Shown in pieces: positions 38,119-47,942 of a stretch of 64,000 nt of DNA; the stretch's first letter is position 1, and the number at the start of each line of letters is the position of its first letter. The notes beneath the pieces were generated by a model. That model was not told the DNA's origin and did not search any database. It saw only the letters and a program-made list of their open reading frames with translations. The translations under genes were made by a program, and so were the position numbers. The DNA is taken from NCBI RefSeq assembly GCF_022829635.1, contig NZ_JAKSYO010000106.1:1-64000 (forward strand), written 5' to 3'. The DNA comes from Methylobacterium sp. E-066. GTDB lineage: Bacteria; Pseudomonadota; Alphaproteobacteria; Rhizobiales; Beijerinckiaceae.

Positions 38119-41100
38119 TCAGCCGATCGCCATCAGGCTGGCATTGCCGCCCGCGGCCGCGGTGTTGATCGCGGTCGAGCGCTCTTCGATCAAGCCGGGC
38201 AGCGCGTAGAGATCGCCGGCCGCGAGCACCTCGGGCGTGCGGCCCTGGACCTGGACGATTGAGCCGGGCCGCTCGGCCAAGGTGCGGTTCAGGGTCTGCA
38301 ACGCCGCGGCGTCGCCCTCAAACAGCACCGCCCGCACGTCGCCGGCCTGGTTTAGGTCGGGCACCCACGTGACCAGGACAGCGAGGTCGGCCGGCAAATC
38401 GCTCAGGGGATCGAGGACGCCGTCGGCGCCGATCACCACCGCGTGGTTGCCGGTCGCCAGGATGGCTCCGAGCTGGAGGAACAGCCCGGTCTCCGTCGTC
38501 GCGACGGCCGCCACGCGTCCGCGGGGATGCAGGGCGTAGAGGTTGCGCTCGCCGACCGGCCCGGCCAGCTCGACCTCGGCGCTATGGGGAAAACGTTCAG
38601 CAACGAGCCGGTCCGCCAGCGAGCCGTGCCCCCGCGACCTTAGCCAGTCGGCGTAGCGGTGGCTCAGTTCCTGGTCGTCTGCCAGCCCGTCGAGGGCGGC
38701 GGCCGGTGGCCGCTTCAGCAGGCGGCCGAGATAGAGCGGGCCGCCGGCCTTGGGGCCGGTGCCCGATAGGCCGGACCCGCCGAAGGGCTGCACCCCGACC
38801 ACGGCGCCGATGACGTTGCGGTTCACGTAGCGGTTGCCGGCGCCGATGCGGGCCAAAACCCGGTCGGCGGTCTCGTCGATACGGGTGTGGAGGCCGAAGG
38901 TCAGGCCGTAGCCGGTGGCGTCGATCTCGGTCAGCAGCCGGTCCAGGTCGGCGCGGGCGTAGCGCAGGACGTGGAGCACCGGCCCAAACACCTCTTGTTC
39001 AACGTCGGCGATGCGGGCGATCTCGATCAGCGTCGGCGGCACGAAGGTCCCGAACGCCACCGCGTCCGGCAGCGGCACTTGGTGGACTGCAAACCCGCGC
39101 GCCCGCATCGCGGCGACATGCCCGTCGATGCGCTCGGCCGCCGCCCGGCTGATGACCGGACCGACATCGACGGCGAGCCGGCGCGGATCGCCTACGGCCA
39201 GCTCGCGCATGGCGCTCTTGAGCATCGCCAGGGTGCGATCGGCGATTTCCTCCTGCAGGCACAGGATGCGCAGGGCCGAGCAGCGCTGGCCGGCGGAATC
39301 GAAGGCCGAGGCGATCACGTCCCCGACCACCTGCTCGGCGAGCGCGGAGGAATCCACCACCATGGCATTCTGACCGCCGGTCTCGGCGACGAGCGGGACC
39401 GGCTCGCCGTCGCGGGTCAGGCGCTGGGCTAGGCTACGCTGGATGCTCTTGGCGACGGCGGTCGAGCCGGTGAACATCACCCCCTGCACCCGCGCGTCGC
39501 CGACGAGCGCCGCGCCGACCTCGCCCGGGCCGGGCAGGAATTGGAGCGCGTCCTCCGGCACACCCGCCGCATGCAGCACCCGGATCGCCTCCGCGGCGAT
39601 CAGCGGCGTCTCCGCGGCGGGCTTGGCCAGGACCGGGTTGCCAGCCGCCAGGGCGGCGGCGACCTGCCCGACGAAGATCGCCAGTGGGAAATTCCAGGGC
39701 GCGATGCAGACCACCGGGCCGAGGGGCGCGTGCGTGCTGTCCAGCGTCCGCTCGGCCTCGGTCGCGTAGTAGCGCAAGAAATCCACGGCCTCGCGGATCT
39801 CTGCGACGGCATTGGCGAAGGATTTTCCGGCCTCGCGCACGATCAGCCCGATCAGCACCGGCATCCGCGCCTCGAAGGCGTCGGCGGCGGCGCGCAGGCA
39901 GGCGGCCCGGGCTTCGGGCGCGGTCGCGCCCCAGGTCTCGGCGGAAGCGTCCGCGCGGGCGAGCGCAGCCTCGATCTCGGCGGGCGATGCGGCCCGGACG
40001 CTGCCGACCCCATCGCGATGATCGGCCGGATTGCGGACCGGCGTGTCGGCCGAATGCGGATCGGCCCCGGATGGGACGGCCCGCCACACGGCCCGGCCGC
40101 TCTCGCCCAGATGTTCGGCGAGCCGCGCAAGGACCACCTCGTCGGCGAGGTCGAGGCCCGCGGCATTGGCCCGGGCCGGACCGTAGAGGTCGCGCGGCAG
40201 CTTGATCCGCTCATGCGGTGCGCCCGGAACCGGCATCGCTTCGACCGCCGCCACCGGATCGGCAATCAGCGATTCCACGGGTACGGCGGCGTCGCTGACC
40301 CGGTTCACGAAGGAGCTGTTGGCGCCGTTCTCCAGGAGCCGGCGGACCAGATAGGCCAGCAGGGTCTCGTGGGTGCCGACCGGCGCGTAGATCCGGCACG
40401 GCCTGTCGAGCTTATCCGGCCCGACCACCGCCTCGTAGAGCGGCTCGCCCATCCCGTGCAGGCACTGGAACTCGTACTGGCCGAGGGAAAAATCCGGCCC
40501 CGCCATCTCGACGATGCTGGCAAGCGTCTGCGCGTTGTGAGTGGCGAATTGCGGGAACACTGCATCGGGCGCGGCGAGCAGCTGGCGCGCGCAGGCGAGG
40601 TAGGACACGTCGGTGTGCAGCTTGCGGGTGAAGACCGGGAAGTCCGCGAGCCCGTCCACCTGCGCGCGCTTGATCTCACTGTCCCAGTAGGCCCCCTTCA
40701 CCAGGCGGACCATCAGCCGGCGTCGGCTGCGGCGGGCGAGGTCGACGAGCACGTCGATCGCGAACGGGCAGCGCTTGCCGTAGGCCTGCACGACGAAGCC
40801 GAGCCCGTCCCAGCCGGCGAGATCCGGGTCGAAGGCCAGGGTTTCGAGGATGTCGAGGGACAGGTCGAGACGATCGGCCTCCTCGGCGTCGATGTTGAGG
40901 CCGATCTCGTAGCGCCGGGCGAGGCGCGCCAAGTCCCGGACCCGGGGCGCCAACTCGGCCATCACGCGCCCGCGCTGGGACCGGGTGTAGCGGGGATGGA
41001 GCGCCGAGAGCTTGATCGAGATGCCCGGCCCCCGGAGGATGCCGCGCCTCGCCGAGGCTCCGCCGATCGCCTGGATCGCCTCTTCGTAGGATTGCAGATA

Positions 41101-41805
41101 CCGCTGCGCATCCTCGGCGGTGAAAGCCGCTTCGCCGAGCATGTCGTAGGAGTAGGTGAAGCCCTTCGCCTCCATGCGCTTCGCGTTGCGCAGGGCCTCC
41201 GTGATGTCGCGCCCGGTGACGAACTGCTCGCCCATCAGCCGCATGGCGAGATCGACCGCCTTGCGGATCAGCGGCTCGCCGCCGCGCCCGATCAGCCGGG
41301 TGAGCGCCGCCGACAGACCGGCCTCGCTGCGCGTCGCGGCCAAGCGGCCGGTGACCAGCAGGCCCCAGGTCGCCGCGTTCACGAAGGGCGACGGGCTGTG
41401 GCCGAGATGCGCGGCCCAATCGCCGCCGGCGAGCTTGTCCCGGATCAGCGCGTCGCGGGTGGCGGCATCGGGGATGCGCAGCAGCGCTTCCGCCAGGCAC
41501 ATCAGCGCTACGCCCTCCTGGCTCGACAGAGCGTATTCGTGGATCAACCCCTCGACGCCGCCGTGCCGGGTCTGGCGGCGCAGGGCCTCGACCAGGTGCC
41601 GAGCCGTCTGTGCGACACGCGTGGCCGCCTCGGGCGACAGGCGCGCGCGATCGAGGAGCGGCGCGATGCAATCCGGCTCGGGCCGCCGACAAGCCGCGAC
41701 CATCGCAGCCCGCAGGGGCGACAGGGTGGCGACCTCGTCCGCGAAGGCCGCGAACGGATGGGCTTCGGCGTCTGCAGATCGATCGGGATGGCCGGATCCG
41801 GACAT
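38119..41805 (-). CDS. putA: Bifunctional proline dehydrogenase / 1-pyrroline-5-carboxylate dehydrogenase
   Basis: A 1228-residue enzyme oxidising proline to glutamate. The N-terminal half is the FAD proline dehydrogenase barrel (LDTVRLVKGAYWDSEIKRAQ-like MVRLVKGAYWDSEIKRAQ). The second half is an aldehyde dehydrogenase: catalytic Glu in VAETGGQNAMVVD, Cys near residue 841 in SAGQRCSALRI. A C-terminal ~230-residue extension follows. The N-terminus lacks the ribbon-helix-helix of the regulatory PutA type, so it is probably not a transcriptional repressor. ATG 41805. Confidence 0.95.
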   Translation of the reverse strand: MSGSGHPDRSADAEAHPFAAFADEVATLSPLRAAMVAACRRPEPDCIAPLLDRARLSPEAATRVAQTARHLVEALRRQTRHGGVEGLIHEYALSSQEGVALMCLAEALLRIPDAATRDALIRDKLAGGDWAAHLGHSPSPFVNAATWGLLVTGRLAATRSEAGLSAALTRLIGRGGEPLIRKAVDLAMRLMGEQFVTGRDITEALRNAKRMEAKGFTYSYDMLGEAAFTAEDAQRYLQSYEEAIQAIGGASARRGILRGPGISIKLSALHPRYTRSQRGRVMAELAPRVRDLARLARRYEIGLNIDAEEADRLDLSLDILETLAFDPDLAGWDGLGFVVQAYGKRCPFAIDVLVDLARRSRRRLMVRLVKGAYWDSEIKRAQVDGLADFPVFTRKLHTDVSYLACARQLLAAPDAVFPQFATHNAQTLASIVEMAGPDFSLGQYEFQCLHGMGEPLYEAVVGPDKLDRPCRIYAPVGTHETLLAYLVRRLLENGANSSFVNRVSDAAVPVESLIADPVAAVEAMPVPGAPHERIKLPRDLYGPARANAAGLDLADEVVLARLAEHLGESGRAVWRAVPSGADPHSADTPVRNPADHRDGVGSVRAASPAEIEAALARADASAETWGATAPEARAACLRAAADAFEARMPVLIGLIVREAGKSFANAVAEIREAVDFLRYYATEAERTLDSTHAPLGPVVCIAPWNFPLAIFVGQVAAALAAGNPVLAKPAAETPLIAAEAIRVLHAAGVPEDALQFLPGPGEVGAALVGDARVQGVMFTGSTAVAKSIQRSLAQRLTRDGEPVPLVAETGGQNAMVVDSSALAEQVVGDVIASAFDSAGQRCSALRILCLQEEIADRTLAMLKSAMRELAVGDPRRLAVDVGPVISRAAAERIDGHVAAMRARGFAVHQVPLPDAVAFGTFVPPTLIEIARIADVEQEVFGPVLHVLRYARADLDRLLTEIDATGYGLTFGLHTRIDETADRVLARIGAGNRYVNRNVIGAVVGVQPFGGSGLSGTGPKAGGPLYLGRLLKRPPAAALDGLADDQELSHRYADWLRSRGHGSLADRLVAERFPHSAEVELAGPVGERNLYALHPRGRVAAVATTETGLFLQLGAILATGNHAVVIGADGVLDPLSDLPADLAVLVTWVPDLNQAGDVRAVLFEGDAAALQTLNRTLAERPGSIVQVQGRTPEVLAAGDLYALPGLIEERSTAINTAAAGGNASLMAIG

Positions 41806-41932
41806 GGGGCGCCTCTCGGGGTTGCGCGACGACTCACACCGTCACCCCAGGCTACATCGTCCGCCGCTCTTGTTCAGGCCTTGTCCGCCGGATCTGAGGT
41901 CGCATTCGGCACCGCCCAGCCGGAGGCGCGTC

Positions 41933-42709
41933 CTACGGACGCTTGGCATGCGCGGCGTCCATCGCGTCGGTGAGGACAGCCTGAGCGCCTTCGCGGCGCA
42001 GCGTTGCGGTGGGGATGACCACCGTGTCGGCGCAGGCCTGGACCACGTGGGCCAGATCGAATTGGACCGCGAGCCCGCCCGCCTCGGCGTCGGGCCATAC
42101 CGTCATGGCGGGCGGTTCGCCGGAGTAGGTCTCCGTCACTGCCTCCCGACACGCTTTGTCGTCCTCATCGACCTTCGGCTTTCCCGTCTTGGGGCGGTAG
42201 GCCTGGAGGTAAAGGGCGTGCAGCCGCTCGGACGACAGGGTCACCATCTTGGTCTCGTCGGCCTGGGTCGCCAGCGCGACCTTGCCGGTCAGCGCGGGTG
42301 GCAGCAGCGTCGTCCAATCCACCGGCGTGCCGGTGGTGAGATCGTAGACGATCGCCGTCGTGCCGGTGTTCGGATGGGCACCGCCGCAGAACGTGCTGTC
42401 GTGAATCTCAAAGCTGAGGAACCGGGGACCACGCATCGCCGCGCGGACGCTCCGCTCCCAGGAACTCTGCGCGCCGCCCTCGGCCTTGCAGCTCTTCGCC
42501 GCCTTGCGGACCTGGGCGTCGAGGCGCTTAACGGCGGCGTTGATCCGCCGCTCCGCATCGTCGACCGGATCGACGATCTGCGGAAAGGCATCGATGTTCG
42601 GTCCAGCTTGAGCCGGCTGCACCTGCACGATCCGGTCGGCGGCCTTCGCCGGTACACCGGTGGCGACGAGCAGGGCTCCGAACGCCGCAAGCCGAAGACG
42701 TGCCTTCAT
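41933..42709 (-). CDS. Secreted hypothetical protein (DUF3298-like)
   Basis: A 258-residue protein with a signal peptide (MKARLRLAAFGALLVATGVPAKA). The mature part has YDLTTGTPVDWTTLLPP and FCGGAHPNTGTTAIVYD, reminiscent of the RsiV/DUF3298-type periplasmic domain with a conserved HPN motif. It has two or more cysteines (SCKAE, FCGG, ACRE, ACAD) that could pair in the periplasm. Unknown function. The following 42710-43079 stretch shows nothing convincing. Confidence 0.7.
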   Translation of the reverse strand: MKARLRLAAFGALLVATGVPAKAADRIVQVQPAQAGPNIDAFPQIVDPVDDAERRINAAVKRLDAQVRKAAKSCKAEGGAQSSWERSVRAAMRGPRFLSFEIHDSTFCGGAHPNTGTTAIVYDLTTGTPVDWTTLLPPALTGKVALATQADETKMVTLSSERLHALYLQAYRPKTGKPKVDEDDKACREAVTETYSGEPPAMTVWPDAEAGGLAVQFDLAHVVQACADTVVIPTATLRREGAQAVLTDAMDAAHAKRP

Positions 42710-43079
42710 CGATCGCTCCCACGCATCCCGCGCGCCCCGTCCGCGGCGACTTTGACCGCTAAACCCAAGTGAGATCCCGAACAGGGACCGCTCTCGCGGT
42801 GCTCAACCTGTCGCGTGAATGCCGATCTAACGGATTGGTGGAGATCGCCATGTCTTCGAGCGCACATCGGATAGGCCGCACAGGGTTTGCGCTGGGACGA
42901 ACATTGTTCGGCGAGCGCAGGCGTGGCGGGCAGCATCGGCGTCCGCATCAGATCGACGTCCGAACGACTATCCGCACTGGAAACCGGGCTTCCGAACACC
43001 TGGCCTGCGTCGCCGCATCGACCGCCCGTGGGAGGTCTTCCCTGCCGAGGCGGCCGCTCGCCATGGTACAGGGACGGCC

Positions 43080-44126
43080 ATGACCGCGATCCTGATCTAT
43101 GGCGCCACCGGCTACACCGGCACGCTGCTCGCCGAACACGCCGTCGCGCAGGGCCTGCGCCCGATCCTGGCCGGGCGCGACTCCGGCAAGCTCCGGCCGC
43201 TCGCCGCCCGGCTTGGGCTCGACTGGCGCGCCGCGCCCCTCGACGATCCAAGTCGCCTGCGCGACATGCTCGCCGGCATCGCCGCGGTGATCCACGCGGC
43301 CGGACCGTTCTCGAAGACGGCCCGCCCCATGGCCGAGGCCTGCCTCGCCGCGGGGACGCATTACATCGACATCACCGGCGAGATCGACGTGCTGGAATCG
43401 CTCGCCGCCCGGGATGCCGAGGCGAAGGCCGCCGGCATCGTCCTTCTCCCGGCAGCCGGGTTCGACGTGGTGCCGAGCGATTGCCTCGCCGCCCAAGTGG
43501 CGAACCGGCTGCCCGGCGCCACGCATCTGCGTGTCTCCATCGGTGGTTTCGGCGGCTTCAGCCGGGGGACCGCCCGCACCATGGTCGAGGGCATCGCCTG
43601 GGGGACGCGGGTCCGCCGGGACGGCCGCATCGTCGAATTGCCGAGACCGCCCCGCGGCAGCGCCGATTTCGGCCGCGGCGCCCGGCGCACCGTGGGGCTG
43701 GGCTGGGGCGACGTCTCGAGCGCGTGGTACTCGACGCGAGTGCCCAACATCGAGGTCTATTTCGAGGCCTTCCCGGCCATGGCCGCAGCCGCGGGCCTGC
43801 CGTCCGGCCTGCGCCGGATCATCGCCGGCCCGACGGCGCAGCGCCTGATCAACCGCGGCATCGACCGGCTGCCGCCGGGCCCCTCCGAGAGGGCGCGGGC
43901 GACGGCGCGCAGCACCTTCCTGGCCGAGGCCTGGGACGGGAACGGCAACCATGCGGCGAGCCGCATGGAGACCCCCGAGGGCTACACCCTGACGGTCCTG
44001 ACCGCTCTGGAATCCGCCCGGCGCGTGGCCGCGGGCGCGGTGGCAGCGGGGTTCCACACCCCGGTCACCGCCTTCGGGCCGGATTTCATCATGGGGTTTC
44101 CGAACGTGGTGCGGACGGATCTCTGA
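43080..44126 (+). CDS. Saccharopine dehydrogenase-like NAD(P)-binding oxidoreductase
   Basis: A 348-residue protein with an N-terminal Rossmann segment ILIYGATGYTGTLLAEHAV (GxxGxxG) and the LVLPAAGFDVVPSDCLA-like region (VLLPAAGFDVVPSDCLA) typical of the saccharopine-dehydrogenase/trans-enoyl reductase group. It may reduce an unsaturated lipid or imine intermediate; the substrate is unknown. ATG 43080. Confidence 0.85.
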   Translation: MTAILIYGATGYTGTLLAEHAVAQGLRPILAGRDSGKLRPLAARLGLDWRAAPLDDPSRLRDMLAGIAAVIHAAGPFSKTARPMAEACLAAGTHYIDITGEIDVLESLAARDAEAKAAGIVLLPAAGFDVVPSDCLAAQVANRLPGATHLRVSIGGFGGFSRGTARTMVEGIAWGTRVRRDGRIVELPRPPRGSADFGRGARRTVGLGWGDVSSAWYSTRVPNIEVYFEAFPAMAAAAGLPSGLRRIIAGPTAQRLINRGIDRLPPGPSERARATARSTFLAEAWDGNGNHAASRMETPEGYTLTVLTALESARRVAAGAVAAGFHTPVTAFGPDFIMGFPNVVRTDL

Positions 44127-44132
44127 TCCTCC

Positions 44133-44224
44133 CGTCATTGCGAGCACAGCGAAGCAACCCAGGGCTGCGCGCGATCTCCAAATGTGGCGTGTCCCTAGGT
44201 TGCTTCGCTGCGCTCGCAATGACG
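44133..44224. repeat. 92-base inverted-repeat element, copy 2
   Basis: Same element as at 27707-27797: 27-bp arms (44133-44159 and 44198-44224) with a single mismatch and a 38-base core of different sequence. It begins six bases after the saccharopine-dehydrogenase-like stop. Confidence 0.85.
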
Positions 44225-44270
44225 GGGAGCGGCGTTCGAAGGCATCAAACGCTGCGCGATCGCAACGGGC

Positions 44271-45815
44271 TCACACGGTCGCGCCCAACTGCCACGGCGC
44301 GAATTCCGACGAGCCGAAATCGAACTGCTCGCTCTTGGTCCGCTCGCCGCTCGCGACCCGCAGGATCAGCTCGAAGATCCGTTGGCCCGCCTGCTCGACG
44401 CTCTCTTCACCGTCGAGGATGGTGCCGCAATTGACGTCCATGTCCTCTTCCAGCCGCCGGAACATCGCCGAGTTGGTGGCGATCTTGATCGACGGCGACG
44501 GCTTGCAGCCGAAAACGCTGCCGCGCCCGGTGGTGAAGCACACGAGGTTCGCCCCGCCGGCTACCTGCCCGGTCGCCGAGACCGGGTCGTAGCCGGGGGT
44601 GTCCATGAACACGAAGCCCTTGGCGGTGACGGGATCGGCGTAGCGCACCACGTCGACCAGGTTGGTGCTGCCGGCCTTGGCCATGGCGCCGAGCGACTTC
44701 TCCAGGATCGTGGTGAGGCCCCCGGCCTTGTTGCCGGGGGACGGGTTGGCGTCGATCTCCGAGCCTTCCCGGCGGGTGTAGTCTTCCCACCAGCGCATCA
44801 GGTCGACGAGCTTCTGGCCGACCTGCGGGCTCACCGCCCGCCGGGTGAACAGGTGCTCGGCCCCGTAGGTCTCGGTCGTTTCCGACAGGATCACAGTGCC
44901 GCCGTTCTCGACCACGCGGTCGCTGGCGATCCCGAGTGCCGGGTTGGCCGAGACGCCGGAATAGCCGTCCGATCCGCCGCATTGCAGGGCGACGATCAAT
45001 TCGCTCGCCGGCACAGTCTCCCGGCGGACCACGTTGGCCTCGGCCAGGATGCCGCTCACGAATGCGATGCCGGCCTCGACGGTCTTGCGAGTGCCGCCCA
45101 GCGTCTGGATGTTCATGCTGCGGATGCGGTCGCCCAGGCCCTGCTCCTCCAGGAAGGCGCCGATCTGGTTCACTTCGCAGCCGAGCCCGATCATCACGAT
45201 GTGCGAGAAGTTGACGTGCCGGGCATAGCCCGCGAGCGTCCGGCGCAAAAGCTTCAGCGGCTCGCCCATCGCCATGCCGCAGCCGGTCTTGTGGGTCAGC
45301 GCGACCACGCCGTCGACATTCGGATAGGGGGCGAGCGGATCGAGGCCGAGGATCGGATGGCGCCGGAACGCGTCGGCGATCAGGTCGGCGACGTGGGCGC
45401 TGCAATTCACCGAGGTGAGGATGCCGACATAGTTGCGCGTTGCCACCCGCCCGTCCGGGCGGCGAATACCCTGGAAGGTCGCCGGCGGCGTGATCAGCCG
45501 AGTGGGGCGGGCATCGACCCCGAAGGCGTAGTCGCGGGCGAACTCGCCCATGCCGAGATTGTGGACATGGACGTGCCGGCCGGCGGCGATGTCGTCCTTG
45601 GCGAAGCCGATGATCTGGCCGTACTTGGTCACCGCCTCGCCGGAGCGATGCGGGCGGACCGCGACCTTGTGGCCGGGCGGGATCCGCTCGGCGGCGGCGA
45701 CGCCCGGGGCCACCGGCGTGCCGGGCTCGATGGCGGTCCGCGCGACCACCACGCCGTCGTCCGGCCGCAGGGCGATGACGGGATAGGCGGACAGCAGGTC
45801 GGCCGTGATCGGCAT
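44271..45815 (-). CDS. UxaA-family altronate/galactarate dehydratase
   Basis: A 514-residue enzyme of the UxaA/GarD family, which dehydrates hexarates such as D-altronate to 2-keto-3-deoxy acids. A short N-terminal SAF-type domain (PVIALRPDDGVVVARTAI) is followed by the main domain with GIRRPDGRVATRNYVGILTSVNCS and a late QCGGSDGYSGVSANPALG segment. Cysteines in both could bind the iron cofactor. Neighbouring sugar-acid genes are absent, so the specific substrate is open. Confidence 0.88.
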   Translation of the reverse strand: MPITADLLSAYPVIALRPDDGVVVARTAIEPGTPVAPGVAAAERIPPGHKVAVRPHRSGEAVTKYGQIIGFAKDDIAAGRHVHVHNLGMGEFARDYAFGVDARPTRLITPPATFQGIRRPDGRVATRNYVGILTSVNCSAHVADLIADAFRRHPILGLDPLAPYPNVDGVVALTHKTGCGMAMGEPLKLLRRTLAGYARHVNFSHIVMIGLGCEVNQIGAFLEEQGLGDRIRSMNIQTLGGTRKTVEAGIAFVSGILAEANVVRRETVPASELIVALQCGGSDGYSGVSANPALGIASDRVVENGGTVILSETTETYGAEHLFTRRAVSPQVGQKLVDLMRWWEDYTRREGSEIDANPSPGNKAGGLTTILEKSLGAMAKAGSTNLVDVVRYADPVTAKGFVFMDTPGYDPVSATGQVAGGANLVCFTTGRGSVFGCKPSPSIKIATNSAMFRRLEEDMDVNCGTILDGEESVEQAGQRIFELILRVASGERTKSEQFDFGSSEFAPWQLGATV

Positions 45816-45931
45816 CGTGGTTCCTCCCTGGGCCGCGCCTCGTTGGGCGCGTGCTTCAAGAACCTAACGCGCCGACCCGGACAGCGCGAGCATCGCGGGT
45901 GACGCAAGAGACCCGATGTCGGCGGATGGTC

Positions 45932-46657
45932 TCAAGAAATCTCGCGGACCAGCTTGGCGATTAGCGCCCGGCCGAAGGCCTCGAAGCTCTCCGCCGTCAT
46001 GACGAACGCCCCTTCGCCGCCGATCACGGTCTCCCGGTAATAGGCGGCGAGCCCGTCGGGGGGATTGGTGTGCTCCTTCAGGTAGCCCGGCATCCCGGCG
46101 GGGTCGGTGAGGATGACGATGCCGTTGACGGTGGTGCCCAAGGCCACGGCGGCGTCCCGGGCCTCGGCGATCGCGCGGCCGGAATTGCTGGTCCCGTCGC
46201 CGGAGATGTCGATGACCGTCCGTTCGGCGCGGTAGGGCGACCGGTCGAGCAGCATGGAGGCGAAGCCGATCGCGGACCCGATGGCGGTCCGGCCGTAGAA
46301 CGGGCGCGTCACCGCGCCGAGTCTGCGCGCGAAGGCGGTCGCGTCGGCGGCCGAGGCAATGATCATCCAGTCGACCGCGACCTGCTGCTCCCCGGGGCCC
46401 GCCCAGTCGAACAACGCCACCGCGATGCGCCCGCGCTTGCCCTCGGCGATCGCCCGCAGGACGAGCGGATTGCCGAAGGCTTGGGCGTAGCCCTGCCGTT
46501 CCAAGTCGAATCGCGCCGCGCTGATGCTCAGCGAGACATCGACCGCGAGCACGAGGAGAACGTCGACTCCGGTCTCGGCGGCGGCGGCCCGCCGGCCTGC
46601 CAGCGACAGCGCGGCGAGCATCCCGGACAGTAGATGGCGTCGCCGCATGGCCGACAC
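45932..46657 (-). CDS. DUF1194 VWA-domain secreted protein
   Basis: A 241-residue protein with an Arg-rich N-terminal signal (MRRRHLLSGMLAALSLAGRRAAAA) and a von Willebrand A fold. The metal-ion-dependent adhesion site is LAVDVSLSI (D-x-S-x-S), with DISGDGTSNSG as a later ligand loop. DUF1194 function is unknown; extracytoplasmic protein or metal binding is implied. Start ATG 46657 or 46648. Confidence 0.85.
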   Translation of the reverse strand: MSAMRRRHLLSGMLAALSLAGRRAAAAETGVDVLLVLAVDVSLSISAARFDLERQGYAQAFGNPLVLRAIAEGKRGRIAVALFDWAGPGEQQVAVDWMIIASAADATAFARRLGAVTRPFYGRTAIGSAIGFASMLLDRSPYRAERTVIDISGDGTSNSGRAIAEARDAAVALGTTVNGIVILTDPAGMPGYLKEHTNPPDGLAAYYRETVIGGEGAFVMTAESFEAFGRALIAKLVREIS

Positions 46658-46930
46658 TCGGTGACAGGCACCCGCACGGTACGGCGGACGGCCTCACGCA
46701 TGCAACGAGCCTGCCGCCGCGGTGGTTCGCGACCGCGCGCACCGTATCCGCGGCGCGTCGGACCGACGGAGCCGACAGGCATGCCCGGATGAGGCCGTCC
46801 TGCAGGACGGTTCCGTCCGATCCGCGGCGGGCGACGCCGCCTTCGGTCGCATCGGGCGTCGATCGGTCCGCTCTATCTGAGGCTGGACCGGCGCAGCAGG
46901 CGCCGACTCTCCGAAAGCTCGAAACCGACA

Positions 46931-47170
46931 ATGCGCATCTTCAACTGGATCGGCCGCATCACGAAAATCGTCGTGGTCGGCGGCTTGACCGGCGCGGTTA
47001 CCCTGACCAGCCGGCTCCTCGACGGGACCATCGGGCTCGTCGGCCGATCCTCCGAGCGGCTGGATGCGAAGCTCGGCGCCCTGGCACGAGCCTCGGAAGA
47101 GCGCCGTCGCCAGCAGGGCCGGCGCCCGATCGACCCGATCAGCCTGCGATATTCGGAAGCCCTACAGGCC
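46931..47170 (+). CDS. Possible truncated ORF antisense to the next gene's 3' end
   Basis: From ATG 46931 the frame reads a hydrophobic N-terminus (IFNWIGRITKIVVVGGLTGAV) and a basic helix (SERLDAKLGALARASEERRR) that look protein-like for about 80 residues. The frame then runs on antisense through the DUF1223 gene without a stop. Either it is a small gene whose end was lost at a rearrangement, or chance. Low confidence; end is approximate. Confidence 0.3.
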
Positions 47171-47935
47171 TGGGCCCTTGGCAGCGCCGAGGATGCGGCC
47201 CGGCCTGCCCTCTGCAGCACCCTGGACCAGGATCACCCAGCTGTCGGCGTCGGCGATCTCCGCCAGGGTGCAGGGCACGTCGAATCGCGTCGGCTGGCCG
47301 GTCCAGGCGCCGAGACGCTGCATGCCGCGCACGACGTTGACGTAGGTGGCCGTCCGGCCGCCATTTTCGCCGCCCTGGATCGCGATGGCCCGGCTGCGCA
47401 GCACCGGCACCAGCCAGACATCGCCGCGCGTCTCGGCCTTGAGTTCCGGCGCGGCGCCGACCTCGACCGCAATGCGGTCGCCGTGGATCTCGCCGCGGAC
47501 CGGGATCGGCAAGCCGCCGTGCTGCGTCGCCTCGCGCATCAGCCGTTCGAGGGCGGCGCGGTCCGAGCCCACGGCGAAGCCGCTGCCGTCGACTACGACC
47601 TGCGGGGTGAAGACCTGCCGGGCGCCGCGGACCCGGGCATAGGCGCGCTGACGCTCAGTGAACGGCCGCAGCGCCAGGGTGTCCTTCCAGCCGAGATAAT
47701 CCCAGTAGGTCACCGGCAGGGTCAGCGCGACCACGCCGGGCTGGCGGGCCAGGTCGCGGATGATCGGATCGGCGCTCCGGCAGGCGCCACAACCCTGGCT
47801 GGTAAACAGCTCGACCACGGCGCGGACCGGTTCCGCCCGCGCCTGGGCGGACGCCGAGACCGCGCAGACAAGCCCGGCCGCGCAGAGCGCGCGGGTTACA
47901 CCGAACCGGGTCTGGGCGCGGGGCCGATGGGTCAT
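47162..47935 (-). CDS. DUF1223 secreted thioredoxin-like protein
   Basis: A 257-residue periplasmic protein with an N-terminal signal and a conserved VELFTSQGCGACRSADP segment, C49-x-x-C52, resembling a thioredoxin active site. DYLGWKDTLALRPFTERQRAYA and VFTPQVVVDG are typical of DUF1223. The role is unknown; redox or metal handling is possible. Confidence 0.85.
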   Translation of the reverse strand: MTHRPRAQTRFGVTRALCAAGLVCAVSASAQARAEPVRAVVELFTSQGCGACRSADPIIRDLARQPGVVALTLPVTYWDYLGWKDTLALRPFTERQRAYARVRGARQVFTPQVVVDGSGFAVGSDRAALERLMREATQHGGLPIPVRGEIHGDRIAVEVGAAPELKAETRGDVWLVPVLRSRAIAIQGGENGGRTATYVNVVRGMQRLGAWTGQPTRFDVPCTLAEIADADSWVILVQGAAEGRPGRILGAAKGPGL

Positions 47936-47942
47936 CGCGCCA

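Noticed and set aside
42769..43083. Plus-strand frame of 104 codons before the saccharopine-dehydrogenase-like gene
   Set aside because: No family, arginine-rich, overlaps the next start; likely chance.
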